A stretch of DNA of 64,000 nt from Pleurostoma richardsiae (lineage: Eukaryota; Ascomycota; Sordariomycetes; Calosphaeriales; Pleurostomataceae). Of the stretch, positions 23,413-35,865 are shown one piece after another. Each line of letters begins with the position of its first letter. The first letter of the stretch is position 1. Below the pieces are notes generated by a model. It saw only the letters and a list, made by a program, of their open reading frames with translations. It did no database searches and was not told the DNA's origin. The stretch covers positions 496,001 to 560,000 of the forward strand of contig JANBVO010000002.1 of the NCBI GenBank assembly GCA_030052745.1, read 5' to 3'. The position numbers and the translations under genes were made by a program.

Positions 23413-23782
23413 TCAAACAAGAATAATGACTGCCCTCTGACGGCCAGACTCTAGCATCTGCTCCGTCGGCTTCGCTGATTGGTGCACCAAATTGATTGGA
23501 TCGCGACTGTGGTGACACAACCAACGCACAAATGACCGCCCCAGCCTCTCTTCCTGTTATCCCGTTCTTCTGATTGATCCGTTGACCTGCAGCTCGAATG
23601 TTAATGGACCTCAGCTCGAAGCATCGACGTGGCGCAGCTCAACCCCGCCCGCAATACCTGTTCCGTCAAGGTCGAGCCTTGCCCGCTTTCTAACGCGAAC
23701 TTGACGAGGGCAGCACGGAAAGGGTAGCTACAACTCTAACCTACAGACTTAAAGAAAGCGGGATAGACCTTTAAAGTCCAGC
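23413..23782. other. Intergenic
   Basis: Spacer between the regulator and the NLR gene. No gene or repeat seen. Confidence 0.5.
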
Positions 23783-26700
23783 ATGTCGAGCCGCGCGAGG
23801 AAAAGAGACCAACTCAAGGACCTCGCTCTACGGCCCTGGCGATCCCGGTCGCGGTCGAGTGCATCAGAGCGAGCTACGCATCAGACAACGAAACAATCTA
23901 GCATAGCGCCTTCGGCTGGGACAAGTGACGATAGAGTCACACTCAGTCAGGATCATTTCTGCGCAGGTTCTTCTCTTCCCGACTCAGGAGCAGTACCGGA
24001 GCTACCGAACACGTCAATACAGCGGGTCGAAAGTCGGCCTTTCGGTGGGTTGGCACCGCCGGTACCAGCCGCGATCATCGTATCACCAGAAGACGGGCAG
24101 CCCAGCTTTCCAATTAACACGGCCTGTGGCGCCCAGACGGAGGATAGGCCCTCCAACGAACTGGCAGCAGGCCGCGTTAGCACTGTTTCCCGCGACCTGT
24201 GGCACAAGGCACTGGCCAAGCTACCAAATGATGAGCAGGCATTCATCAAGGAGATGCAGGGGGACACCCGAATTGAAAATATCTTCCAGGCCCTCTCCGA
24301 GTCCATCGTGGAAAAACAACGAAACGCAAATGTACGACAGTGGACAATATCTGCTTTCGACAGGCAGTTCTGCGTCAGAGACATTATGGTGAAGATTGTG
24401 GACTGCATTCAGCGGTTCAAGGAGGTGGGCGATATCGTGGTCAGCTTTGACCCCGTCCACGCCGCCCTACCCTGGGCTGGGTTCCGATTCTTGCTTCAGG
24501 TAGGGACCCCAGGCCCGTTGATGTCTTATTATTACACCTTTACTCAATTCAAAGACTAACACCTTGAAGCTTGCCACGTCTGAGGTCGAGCAGACTGGCA
24601 TGCTCCTCATCATGCTCGAAAAGGTGGGCCCTCTTGTCCTCCGAGGCGAGATATATGAGCGTATCTACTTAGATCCTCGAGTCAATATAAAAGCCGACGC
24701 AAAGTCCAGCCTGAAAAGGACGGTTGTTGACTTATATTCCGTCGTTCTCTCATCCATGTCAGTGGCGGGGCGACTATTTAGCAAAGGTATTGCCCGACAA
24801 GGACTGCACGCAACAACCCATCCCAACACGGTCAAGAGCCTCCTCGACAAGCTCGACGAGAAAGGGCGAGACCTGGGCGCTGAAGCTCAGGCGTGCGAAG
24901 CGTCACGAATCGAGTCGCTTCATCAAGACGTTTCTGCGGAACTTATGCACCTACAGGACATTCTCGAAAGACCACTAGCGCGGGTTGATGCCTATCTCGA
25001 GAACATGTGGGCTAGTGCGATGTCAAGTGAGCGAGGAGCAATGCTTCAGTGGATATCGCCGATTGCCTATGATAGCGATCATGACTTTGCGAGGAAGAAC
25101 CGTCTCAAAGGCACCGCGGAGTGGCTCCTCGCTAGAGAGGAGTATCAGGAGTGGAAGGAGTCAAATTCATCAACAATCTTCTGGCTTCACGGAATCCGTA
25201 AGTTTTGCCTCCCGTAGCATCCGACGCATCCGACCACGCTGACAGTTTGCATAAAGCCGGGGCTGGCAAGACAAAGTTATGTTCTAAAGTCGTTGATGAC
25301 TGCCTCTCAATGAATCTTGACATGGATACCGACGAAGGACTGGCATACTTCTATTGTGATCGCAACCGAGAGGACCACCAGGATCCCGACACGATTCTTG
25401 GGAGTCTGGTGAGACAGCTTTCTACGCGACCCGGACACAGAACTGGAATCGTCCAGGCTGTGTACAAAACCTGGACAGAGCAGCGGTCTAAAGGATTTCC
25501 TACTAAGTCCCTCTCAATTGAGAAATGCAAAGAACTATTGCCGGCCCTCGTCGGAGCATATACACAAACTATCATCATCGTCGATGGTCTCGACGAGTGC
25601 GACCAAGGCACACGATACGAACTCATGGACGTCCTCGATGCCGCTATGAACTTGCCTGCTGCTCTAGTGAAGATTCTTATCGCCAGCCGGAATGACACTG
25701 ACCTGGTGCGACAATACGGGGCCGGCAAGCACCTCCAGGTTAAGGCGGCGCACAACCAGGGTGACATTGAGAAGTTTGTCTTATCCGAGATGGCTCGATC
25801 TAGAAATCCCCTATTTCGAGAAAAGATGTCGGATCAACTCAAGGCGCAGATTTTGAAAACGTTCCGTAATAAGTCACGAGGCATGTAAGTTGGCACTTCC
25901 CCAATTTTCCTTCCTGGAACGATTCGTTTTAGAGATTGAACATGTGCTGACTGAGGCCATGCAGGTTTCAATGGGCAAAGCTTCAGATCGACGAGCTCAC
26001 GTCGCTGATGGTCGAGTCGGAAGTCAGAGAATACCTGCAGAAGTTGCCAGAAGGACTGACTCGGTCATATGACAACCTCCTAGACAGGATCTTGGGCCGG
26101 AAAGGCAGAGGTCCCATCATTGCAATACGGGCATTTCTCTGGATTATGGGTTCCTGGTACCCGCTGACCTCTGAGAAACTCGTTGCAGGCGTGCAGCAGA
26201 ATCCCGACACGGAAGGAGCTGACCCCGAGGATGCAGACCTGGATATTGAGGTTGTTCTAGAAGCGTGCCAGAATCTTATCGCTATCACAGGATCAAAAGA
26301 CTGGGAATCCTGTCGATTCTCACACCTATCGGTTCAGGAATACCTCGAACAACACCTAGAAGAACGTCTGAGAATTCATGGATTTGCTGCCAGGACGGCG
26401 AGGACACACGTCGCCATGGTTTGTCTTCGGGTCCTGACTGATCCTCGACTCCCGACCGCGCTTGAGATTTTGCTAGACGAGAATATCTTGACGGAGGATG
26501 ATATCTTGACGGAGTATGACTTCCGGACGGGTGACTCCTCCCTGACTCACGCGCAAACTTCAGAGCCACCTCCATCCCGCCAATTTCTCAAAGTATATAA
26601 GTCACTCAGGGTCGTGGTTGAAGGGTGGTTTATCTACGTCCAAGACTGTGATCCTGAGAGCTCAGCAGGGGAGGATGAGGTTGCGCCGCTCCTTCAACGT

Positions 26701-27990
26701 TTCCTCGCAAGACCGCAATCGAGCAGCCATAATTACCAGGCTTGGATGAAGATTAACACATCGGCAACTGACTCTAGATTTGATCAACGGCGGCCTAGAG
26801 CTTTCGATCGTGTTTTTTGCACAAATATGTGTGAACCCTTTGAATGCACAGCTTTGGGCATCGCCTATTTTGGCCTCTCTGGAGTATTGAGATCCTGGGC
26901 AGACAGAATCGACTTTAACGCTGTTAATGTGACGGCGATGAATCTGCTGCACCTGGCTGCGTCTTCGGGGAGGCGGGAAGTGTGCAAGCTACTACTGCAA
27001 CGAGGGGTGCCGGTCAACGCACTCGATAATACAGGTGCTACGCCATTAATGGTTGCGGTAAGAGAGCGCCAGGCGTCGGTAGCGGAGCTCCTGCTCACAG
27101 AGGGCCAAGCCGACCCGAACCTCGGAAGATCGAAAGGGTACTACAAGAGCCAGATCGAGACGCCTCTATCAATGGCAATCATCAAAAGAATGTGCCATTT
27201 AGTGGCGCTATTCTTGGCGAAGGGTGCATCTCCAGACGAGCATGCGATTGCCGCAGCCTTGGAGTGGGGGGGGATTGCCGAGGTGCTGCGGCAACTTCTG
27301 GAGGCTGGTGGACACCCTCCCCCATCCGCCATCATCACTGCGGTGGACTCTGCATTGAGGGATGAAATCGAGGTGGCGCGCATTCTCATCGACCGAGAGC
27401 GCCTCGACGTCAACTACGTTGCGGATCAGAATTCTGAATTTGCAGGAGAGGGGACAGCCCTGAACGCGGCCGTCATGCGTGGCAAAGTCAAAACGGTGGG
27501 GTTACTGCTTGAGCGCGGGGCGGACGCCAACCTCGCTGCAGGCAAGTACGGCACGCCGCTACAAAGGGCCGCAAGACTAGGCCTGTACGACTTCGTTCCA
27601 CTTCTGGTAGCCGGTGGAGGCGACCCCAACTATGTCGATGACAAGTATCCTTGCTGCCCGCTCTATACCGCCTACGAACAACTCCTACAACGACGTAGCA
27701 AGTATCTGGATCATGGCGACCAGGAAAGATTCATGTTTTTGGTTGATGATGTAGAGGTACGACTCAGGCTAACGATAAGAGAGCTCAAAAAAGCCGGCGC
27801 GACTCTCCTTCGCCCCCAATTCGAGGATGCTGGCAACGAAGTGGACTTCTCGGCATTTCTAGCCGTGCAGCAACGCTACGAGTCTGAGCTCCCGATCATA
27901 GACGGCAGTCTCAACCAGGCATCCCCGATACAGTATGACTCGGACTTATGGTCTCTTCCAACACGCGGGACGACGGGCAGTCAGGAATAA
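23783..27990 (+). CDS. NACHT-ankyrin NLR-type STAND protein
   Basis: Fungal NOD-like receptor of about 1332 residues. Exons: 23783-24499, 24570-25197, 25257-25884 and 25965-27990. Order: a Ser/Arg-rich leader; an N-terminal helical domain containing VSFDPVHAALPWAGFRFLLQ (about residues 220-239), common in fungal NACHT-ankyrin proteins; the NACHT NTPase with Walker A GIPGAGKTK (about 447-456, split by intron 2) and Walker B IIIVDGLDEC (about 554-563); a winged-helix-like segment (FSHLSVQEYLEQHL); then divergent ankyrin repeats at about residues 980-1215 (LLHLAASSGRREVCKLLLQRG, TPLMVAVRERQASVAELLL, TALNAAVMRGKVKTVGLLLERGAD). Such proteins oligomerise on ligand sensing and trigger immune or incompatibility responses. 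The repeats are unlike each other, so this does not look like a recently amplified repeat array. No known death-fold effector domain is visible at the N-terminus. Confidence 0.83.
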
Positions 27991-28862
27991 AGAAGTCACC
28001 AGGCTCCAATTTGGTGGTGGGGAAGGGCTCTACTGCCACGTACAAGACTCTGAAGTATTGAACTTTAATGGTTCACCGAAATGTAGAGAGATCGGTAGAT
28101 GTTGGGACATTACAGAATTCAATGGCATGCATTACCTCTGCAAGCACCTCCTAGAAAAGCCGTCGGACCGTGCCTATGAAAGCCTTGTCGCTACAGCAGA
28201 AAATTCTAACCCTTTCTCCTCCCCCCAGCCAAGATCCAAGCAACAGCTCCTTAGCATCCAACAAATCCTGGACGCAAGCGGCCTCTGATATGGCCGTACC
28301 ATCAGGAATGCTATGCGCGTCCACGTATTGACAGCTTACAGTAAGCGTCTCTCACCGCCAGCTGCTGTGTTTAACAAGAGCTTGCGCGTAGGGGGGGAAT
28401 GTCGTGACTATGCATGCAAGCGCGGTCATTGGAGTCTGGACTCTGTTTGAGGGCCTTGTGGTCGATATACTCTGTCGAGGGGAGTACTATAGATAAGGCC
28501 ATGAGGATAGCCGTCTAGGAGGGTATGAGAGTGGCTGAACGACCTGTCCAGATACGGAACGGCCCTCCTGATATTCTAGTTAGACTATTGACTGAGGCTT
28601 AGGCGCGAGCCGTGATCCAGAGCCAGTGGCAGGCACTGCCAAGACACCCCGGTTCATGTGCCATGGTTTCGGTTATACCATTCGAGGGCTGCGAGGTCTG
28701 TGAGGTCTAGAAAACGCCTTTTTTTTGTGTGCGTGGCAGCCATGTCGCTGCAAAAAGCAGAAAACGCTACAAATGAGTCCTTTATCCGGGGTCAAGATCG
28801 GTTGCCGTCCAGAAACACTGTAGCATTCATGGTTCTCAAGCGCAGAATCAGGTCACTGCACA
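27991..28862. other. Spacer after the NLR gene
   Basis: A plus-strand frame stays open to 28288 just after the NLR stop but has no recognisable domain and no supporting splice sites. The remainder shows nothing notable. Confidence 0.4.
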
Positions 28863-29747
28863 ATGTCAACGAATCCCAATCGCCGCAATGAGGGCCCTTC
28901 TCTCTTCAAAGTCGGGCTCGGTGTCGCCCTCGTTGCAGGCATCATGAAGCTCGCCAGCGACGACGAGCTCCGAGAGAAGGTCGCCAGCGCGATTGAAGAT
29001 GGTGCCACGCGCTTCGGCAAGTGGCTGGACGAGAAGACCACTCCTTTCAATACTAGCGCGCTCGCCTGGTCATCGTCTGGCAGCGATGAGAAGCGTAAGG
29101 AGGAGATCTTCAAACTGGATCGCAAGAGAGGCGAGATCGTCAAGCAGCAGAAGATGATCCTTGCCCGGCGGAGCGAGCTGCTCAAGATTCGCGCCAAGGC
29201 CATCCGCCACCACGAGTGGAAGAAGGAGGAGCTGGAACAGCGGCTTCTGAAGCGTGGCGTAAAGTCCATCGTCCGCCATGTCGTCTTCCACGCCGTGGGG
29301 TCTTTCGCCGGCACTGCGCTCGCCCTCGCCATGGACACAGCTGACGCAGCTGGGTTTGCGCAAGTGAGTAAAACATCTAAACGCTGTGTTGCCCTTGACT
29401 CCGCTACACTTCTAGCACGTTAGACTGGAGACTGATATTGCTAGGATGCCTCTGACGCGGCTGATGCCGTCGATGCCATTGCCGCTGCACTGGACGGGAT
29501 CCCAGACTTTGACGCCTTCGAGACAATGCAGACGACCTGGGAGCAGATGGGCGACATGAATCTTGTCGATGTCGATGACGTCGACTTCGACAGCCTTACA
29601 GACATTCAAGGGTCGCAAGGTAGATGCTCCACCCTTATTACCTACCAACCTCGAAGTAACGTGGACTGCATAGACGTGATGAACGATCGACTTGATTCGC
29701 TCCAAACCTGCAATCAGGGTTTTGTCGACGTCGCCAACCAGAACTAG
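28863..29747 (+). CDS. Conserved-looking hypothetical protein with central coiled coil
   Basis: I do not recognise this protein. Three exons, 28863-29363, 29445-29619 and 29674-29747, give about 249 residues. The N-terminus has a short Gly/Ala/Val-rich segment (KVGLGVALVAGIMKLA) that could be a membrane-interacting helix. Residues about 75-140 are strongly charged and probably coiled coil (DRKRGEIVKQQKMILARRSELL). A second hydrophobic Gly/Ala-rich helix (GSFAGTALALAMDTADAAG) precedes an acidic C-terminus rich in Asp. Introns 1 and 2 have good donors (GTGAGT, GTAGAT) and TAG acceptors. Intron 2 is 54 nt and has no stop in frame, so a retained form would add 18 residues. It sits between an NLR and a secreted protease, but no functional link is shown. 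Confidence 0.6.
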
Positions 29748-30030
29748 TCGTTCTCTCGGTACGGAGACATGAGCGTCTTTCAGGACAATAGCAGCGACGA
29801 CATTAAATTTGGCTGGACTGACTCCAGGTTTGATACGCCATTGCTGGGGCCCAATGGGGAGGCCCTGACTGTTACGGCAGATGGCCATTATCTGATCAAG
29901 GGCACGGATATTGAAGTCCCGTATTCTCAGACCAAGTCACCCTAGACTTAGACTCCTTATCCAGATCTCACAATAGTATCTATTCTGTGCTCAAGTAACT
30001 GATTGTGTTCTAGCCTTATGCTGCTGAACG

Positions 30031-32430
30031 CTACATATCAGTCAACACCTTCATAAGCACTGGGAAGTTCGGCGAGCTGCAGTAATGTTAGCCGGACGTT
30101 ATCAGCGAGATTCAAGGCAGCACCAACCCAAGGCCTGTCACTGGATCCCAGCCCTCGGTGGCAGGGAAGCCAGCGGAGCCACATCCAGGATTGCTACCAG
30201 AAACGACGTCGTTAAACGCCTCTGGGTGTTGATACTAGGTAGGCAGGTAGTCAGTTTCCTGGCATTATTCATAATGGCGCTTCGAGTGTCCTCAGTACAG
30301 TGAGACTTACAATCACGGGATGAATGAAGCCGACAGTGCTCTTGCCAGCAGCAATGCGAGCCTCATTGACCAGGGTGAGGACCGCGCCAAAGACAGGAGA
30401 GGACAAGGAAGTCCCGCCCACTAGCCACCATGAACCGTTCGAATAGACAACCTGGCGGTCACCAACTGCTGCGACGTCTGGATATGCGCGGCCGCCATGG
30501 TGATACACACCTCCTGTAACCGTAGAGAAGTTTCCGTTGTTGACGTAGTGGTGGTAGCCGGAGAAGCCGAGGCTGCCTTCCACTTGGTCGAAATACGCAC
30601 TCACGGCGTCCCGCTGATAGCTGGGAATGCCGAAGATGTTGCTGAACCCGCCACCACTGGGGAATCTCGCTGTGGCGACCTCATTCAGCTTCTCGTACGG
30701 TGTCGGAGGCGTGGAGTTGTCGAATCGGTCCCACTCTGTGCTGCCGACAGACAGGACGTACGGGCACGAGGATGCAAAGTCGGGATCGAAAATCTTGCCC
30801 TCGGGGCCGTAGCACGTATCGGGGCCGACGCCGCTGTCGCCGCTGGACATAACGACAGTGGTGCCCTGTAGGCCTAGCTTCATCCACTCGTCGCACTGTC
30901 GTTTCATGTAGTAGTCGGGCCAACCGGCCTCACTACCACCATAGCTGATGCTGATGACGTTGGTGGGTTTGTAGACGCCGCACTGCAGCTGGCCCTTGTA
31001 GCCGCCCGGATTCGGATCCGGATAGGCAGGGTCATTGCACTCGGGAGCCGTGCAGTCGCCGGTCTCACCATAGGCAGAGTACGTGCAGTAGCTGCCATCT
31101 ATGGCATCTAGGAAGGCTACGAGGCATTAGTTGAGATTGGTTCTGCCTTGAGCGTCGGGTGGTGTCAAGCTTACTGTTCCAGAAACCGTTGAAGTTCCCG
31201 TGAGACTCGTAGTACTCATCGTCCTCCTGGAAGAGTACCAGGCCCTGGGGATAAATGAGGGGCCAGGAAGAGTCGAAGTCAAGGGGTGCCTCAAGATCGA
31301 TTGGCACATATTCGTCCGTATCTTCAATGGCGCCGATGGCACCGTCGATCAGACGCTCCTCGGGGTACGTGCCATTGGGGATGTCGCTGGACATGTTAGG
31401 AATATGGCCATGGAATCAATTCCAGGAACTTACGGGTAGAGAGTGCTGAAGTAAATATCGAGATCTTTCTTGCTGTAGTGCACGTCCAGACTCTCAAAAA
31501 TACCGATCTCGTTACCGGGAACGGCGGAGTCGGCCACAGGGATATCGTACTGGGCTGTGTGTGTGTTAGCCCATCCCTGTTTTAACACTGGTACCATAGT
31601 TATGTGATATACGCACCTCGCGTGCATTCTGCGGTCACATAGACAGAGCAGGTGGTAGAGTTTGGATGAGGGAATCCTGGCAGCTGAGTGATGAAAGGCT
31701 TCACGCGGTTCTGGTTGGCATCTCGCTTCTTGAGGTTCCGCGTCGCCTCGGATCTCTTGATCCGGAGTCTGACACCTGGAGTCACATAGTCGACGTGCTC
31801 CTGGATGTGAGCTGGGAGATGATATTCTTCCGTCGAAATGTCGTGGCTGCCGGAGGTGTGCTCCCAGACGTAGAACTCGGCGTACATCAAATTCTCAACC
31901 TCAGCAACCGTCGCGTCAAATTGAATCCACTTCGCCGCGCTTGTGTTAGATATATATCGTCAAATATAGTACCCGTAAGTACTCGCCTGCTTATTGACTG
32001 ACAGGCCAATCCGGTCTGGCTCGATGCCCGACGCTGACAGCCACTTCCTGACACTATCCACGGTAGACTGCTCAGGAGCGAAGAAGTCGATAACCTCCTC
32101 TGGCGTCATGTGCTTCCCAAAGTTAGGGGAGCCCGGGGTCGAACTTCGGCGTGAGGTCAGCGCCTAGTCATACTATGACGACGGAAGATTCAGTTATACG
32201 TACATTTCCATGAGCTTCTCACGCCCAGCTTCCATGTTGGACTGCTTGAGGCCGATCCTCATGGGCAAGATCTCAGTAGCGGGAACCTTGGACCTCTTGG
32301 TCCATTGCGAGGACCAGTGAGGAAGATGACGCTCATGAAGAGCATGTGAGACCGGTATTTCACGCTTTCTGAGAGGACTAGCTAGAGCCAAACCGGCGCC
32401 CAGGGCGGCCAAGAGGAGCTGTGGCAGCAT
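30031..32430 (-). CDS. Secreted sedolisin (S53, tripeptidyl-peptidase type)
   Basis: Secreted acid serine-carboxyl peptidase of about 662 residues. Exons, in transcription order: 32430-32204, 32143-31987, 31929-31617, 31554-31434, 31386-31175, 31116-30311, 30234-30128 and 30076-30031. Signal peptide MLPQLLLAALGAGLALASP; inhibitory prodomain with GSPNFGKHMTPEEVIDFFAP. Catalytic Glu and Asp lie in EAPLDFD, the oxyanion Asp in MSSGDSG and the catalytic Ser in GGTSLSSP. The calcium-site region near the C-terminus (DVVSGSNPGCG..WDPVTGLGSPNF) is present. SYCTYSAYGETGDC and QCGVYKPTNVISISYGG match fungal Sed proteins. Intron 2 begins with GC rather than GT. Relatives release tripeptides from proteins at acidic pH outside the cell. 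All three catalytic residues are intact, so the enzyme should be active. Confidence 0.88.
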
Positions 32431-33440
32431 TTCGACCCTTGCTTCTACTACAGAACACTAGTCACCCCACGGTAGAAGAAAGGCAGGATACGAAGGTAAG
32501 GAAGGCCAAGAGGCCAAGACCGGGGAGGAGCCCCAGCATTCTTATTCTTTGGAATCGACTAGTCAACAGTGTTGCACTCGGATTCTTGAGCTTTGGTGCT
32601 CCATCCCCGGCAATGCTCCGAGCTGCAAGGGCCTACCTTGCGCATCATGGCGCGTGCGTCGACGATCGTCATGGTGGGAGCCATTATTTGTCCGAGCCCG
32701 ATAGCAAAGGAGGCCTTATTTCCTTATTAGGTAGGTGAGCAGGCGCGGGAAAGCGGTGTTGAGGTCCGGGGAGTTGTCCGCCCCCTGAAGAGCATGGCCA
32801 TACGCCCCAGTTGCAGGCGTGCTAGCGCTGAGATGGGTCACTAGCAAGATGCTTGTCTGGATCTCGACCATTCAGCTTCAGAGATCGGCCTCCATAACGA
32901 ACCGTGCCGCATTGCTTAGCCCTGGCTGCCCTGGTAGCTCCAATATCCGCTGCAACGGTGGGCTGCGACGGCGGCATGCGAGCCGAGGCCCTTGCCAAGG
33001 ACCTCCCCTTTGAGGCTTAGGATTCAAATCGAGTCCAAGAATCCTACAAATATTAGACGCACCACTCAATGATTGCGGAAGCTGATCGGTAAGCAGTGCA
33101 GGGAACGGCACTCATCTCCTGCTGAACCGGGTCTGGGCTTGCCCGTCGCGAACTGCCTGGCATTATGGACAGAAGGTAGGCAAGATGGCTGCTATCATTG
33201 GCCCCCAGTTTAAGATTGGACGAGTTCCAATTCGAGCAGTGCAAAATTGCATCATCTTCAGCGAGACCCAGCATAAAACTGCTCCCATTTAGATAAGATA
33301 ACCCCGTCAGCTGACAGCTGACTTATGCTTTGTGAAATGTCGGTCGCAATTTCGCGTCACTATTCTTGAACACTCTCAGGGTCAATTTGCGCCCAAGAGA
33401 GCTCCTGCTTCATTCGCCTATATCCGTTGACAAGTTTTCG
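32431..33440. other. Promoter region of the sedolisin and spacer
   Basis: About 1 kb with no supportable gene. Contains the sedolisin promoter and the 3' end of the modin-like gene. No repeat found. Confidence 0.45.
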
Positions 33441-35865
33441 TCAAATCACATATACATGTGGATCGAGGTCGTTTATGAATTTTAGCAGTGGTTTCGAATG
33501 CTGGGCATCCAGCCAAAGGGAAGCTCGGTTGGCAACCGCAAGCCCTATGAGAGAAATGTCCTCCTCTGAAATGGCAACCTCTTTGCTGCTCTCCCTGGTC
33601 CTCACCAGGTCTTCACTCAGGGGCCACGTTGAAGAGTGCGAGCTAGCCAGGGTGCTAAGGACGTTCGAGTTGAGCCAACTTAAGCGTTTGGAAGGGTAGT
33701 CGAACCGTATGATTGCCTCGCAAAGATTATTTTGCTTTTTAGCCAATTTTCTCATTGCCCTTTGCAGTCCGGCCTCCATGAAGACAAGTTTGCGCGATAA
33801 TTCTGCAATCTTGCGCTCGCTGGCAGTTGGCTCAACAATCTTGTCTGCTTGCCTCCTGTCTGACGTCTGCATGATCTCCTCGTCCCTCTCCCTTGTCTTG
33901 CATTTGGTTTCATCATGGGCAGCTCTTATCTTCTCAATCTCTCCTTCCACCCTTTCGTAGTCTTCATCACGTAATTTCACCGCCCTCCCTTCGTTCTGCA
34001 ACGCAATGTCAAAGTCACTGGCACTTTTCCCGAATCTCCAACAAAGCTTTGCAATGAGCTTTTCGACTTTTTCACGGAAGTCGTAACTTGTACAGAAAAG
34101 AACCCCAATAGCAGTACGAAGTGGCAGAACTTCCGAGCCTCGGAGAGAATCGTTAAGAAAGCTGTCGAAGAGAAGGTGATCAGCAGTCTCACGTAGGTTG
34201 AAGTTCTTTCCATAGATCCACCTGAGAGCACTCATGCTCGAGCTCAACCCGAAGACGCTGGCGAAATTTTTGTTCCCGGACGCCGCTGCAACTGAGGATG
34301 CTGGTAGCTTCCTGAAGTATGGCGGACCAAAACCAATCCTTCCAGAGAATGCAGCCCCAGTCATCCCATTCAAATGTAAGAAGGCCGATGAGGACCCTTT
34401 CCAGGTCTTTCTTCATAAAGATCCACCTAACTTTCTTCCGAGGATTTTGATAATAAATCTATTCATTGCATACTTTTAGTCCAGACTCCATATTTGAACC
34501 GGCATGGCTATCGCTACTATCGTCTAGCAGCGGCTCCTCATAATCGCTTAGCGAGTCGTAGGGGAGGAATTGCAGAATTCGAGGTTCTGGGATTGCTAAA
34601 TCTTTCATGGCATTGCCAATTGAGATAGGTATACCGTCAGACTCCTGATGAGAGAAGACTGGCCAGTCACCTCTGAGATGGCGCCAATGGACCGTTGGAC
34701 TAGGCTGATCGACTAATATGTCAGGACTCTCAAGTGAAATTATAAGTCGCTTGCCATCTATCGCAGAACTGTCGCAAGGAAGGAAGCCATGTGCGAGCCA
34801 AAACTGGGTCTCCAGGGTTGCGCGATCTGTTTTCTCGGGGTACCCAGGGGCGAATGTCTCACGCGCGGTATGTGGAACAGAGGAGATGGTTGTCAGATGA
34901 CTCCAGGAGCCTTTCTGCCTCCCGACAAGCTGCATTGTCCCGGTGATTCCATGAACAGTAGATTGAGTGGCATTTTCCAACTCGATGTCGCCATAAACAC
35001 CACGCCGAGCTTGGATGACAACCTTCTCGCTCAGCGCAGTGTCGCTACTGGTCTCGTTTGAGCCGGAAAGGTACGGAGTGAATGACGTGAGGTCTGGGTC
35101 AGGAAACGAGTCCCGACTCGTAGAAGATGCCAACTCTGTCCGTTCAAAAACGCTTATGTTACGACGATGGTGATGGTGATGGTGACGGACGTCGGTAAGA
35201 CCTCGAGCACGGAAGTGGCGGATCGACGCCCGTTCACCATCAAAGCTGCGTCTTATGCCAGTCATCTGCAGCACGCCCTTATCCTTGCGGGGACCGTACA
35301 GCCCAAGCAGTCCTAGAAGCAGGGTCCAGTGCTTGTTAACGACAACGACAAGTGCCGTCCGACTGTTAACAACCTCGAGATTGTCAGATTTGCGCGCCAT
35401 GCCAAGAGCCACTGGCCGGTTCGCCGCGGTATCTCGCGCTTCGTAAGCTTCAATGAGCTCTGCAAGCTTGGCCCACCCCGTGTTCCATGTCAGGTAGTCG
35501 CGGGGACGCAGTGTCCAGTGGCCCGCTGCGGCTGTGGCGGGTATCAGGGGCTACTCGGACAGGGGATCGTTGGTGATGTAGCCCGGTGCCAGGTCTGGCA
35601 CGCGGATGCACCGGAAGACGCGTAGACGCTTGCTTAATCGAAAGCCGCGTGACACGTACTTCTCGGGGGTATCTTTCACTGCATTCGTAGCTCGGTTTCT
35701 GTCACTGAGGGAGGCCTGCAGAGCAAGATATGGACCGACGATGCCCACCAGCGCGACAATGGCGACCAAGCCGGCTACCCAAGCGCCGACGTCGCTACTC
35801 AGACTCACTGCATCGACGCTAGCGGCGCTGATATTTTCGACAGTGATGGGGTTTTCAGTGGCCAT
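33441..35865 (-). pseudogene. Modin-like gene, apparently broken
   Basis: The N-terminus starts at 35865 with a membrane segment (VGAWVAGLVAIVALVGIVGPYLALQASLSDRN) and continues through VPDLAPGYITN. A TAG at 35553-35551 then stops the frame, yet the same frame stays open for about 360 more codons with family-like sequence (RPRDYLTWNTGWAKLAEL, NSRTALVVVVNKHWTLLLGLLGLYGP). Around 34300 the reading frame shifts by one, between WDDWGCILWKDWFW and SALRWIYGKNFNLRE. An intron with a GTATGC donor near 34483 does not join in phase with its downstream exon. The end (to 33441) has coiled coil and TWPLSEDLVRTR. It includes a natural run of six His (about 35160-35180). Two or more disruptions suggest a recent pseudogene; unusual splicing or sequence errors are alternatives. 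The family name is from memory of fungal modin proteins. Confidence 0.5.

Noticed and set aside
24665-27629. Numerous minus-strand frames opposite the NLR gene
   Set aside because: None has a domain; the plus strand holds the P-loop, Walker B and ankyrin sequence with consistent introns.
27935-28288. Possible last exon of the NLR in another frame
   Set aside because: No donor/acceptor pair joins it in phase to the ankyrin exon, and it contains no repeat-like sequence.
34234-34479. A protein-like plus-strand frame inside the modin-like region
   Set aside because: Antisense to family-like modin sequence; no start or splice context of its own.
35156-35190. Affinity-tag-like His6 run as a sign of vector contamination
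   Set aside because: It comes from an imperfect ATG-GTG microsatellite inside a natural modin-like frame and has no vector sequence around it.
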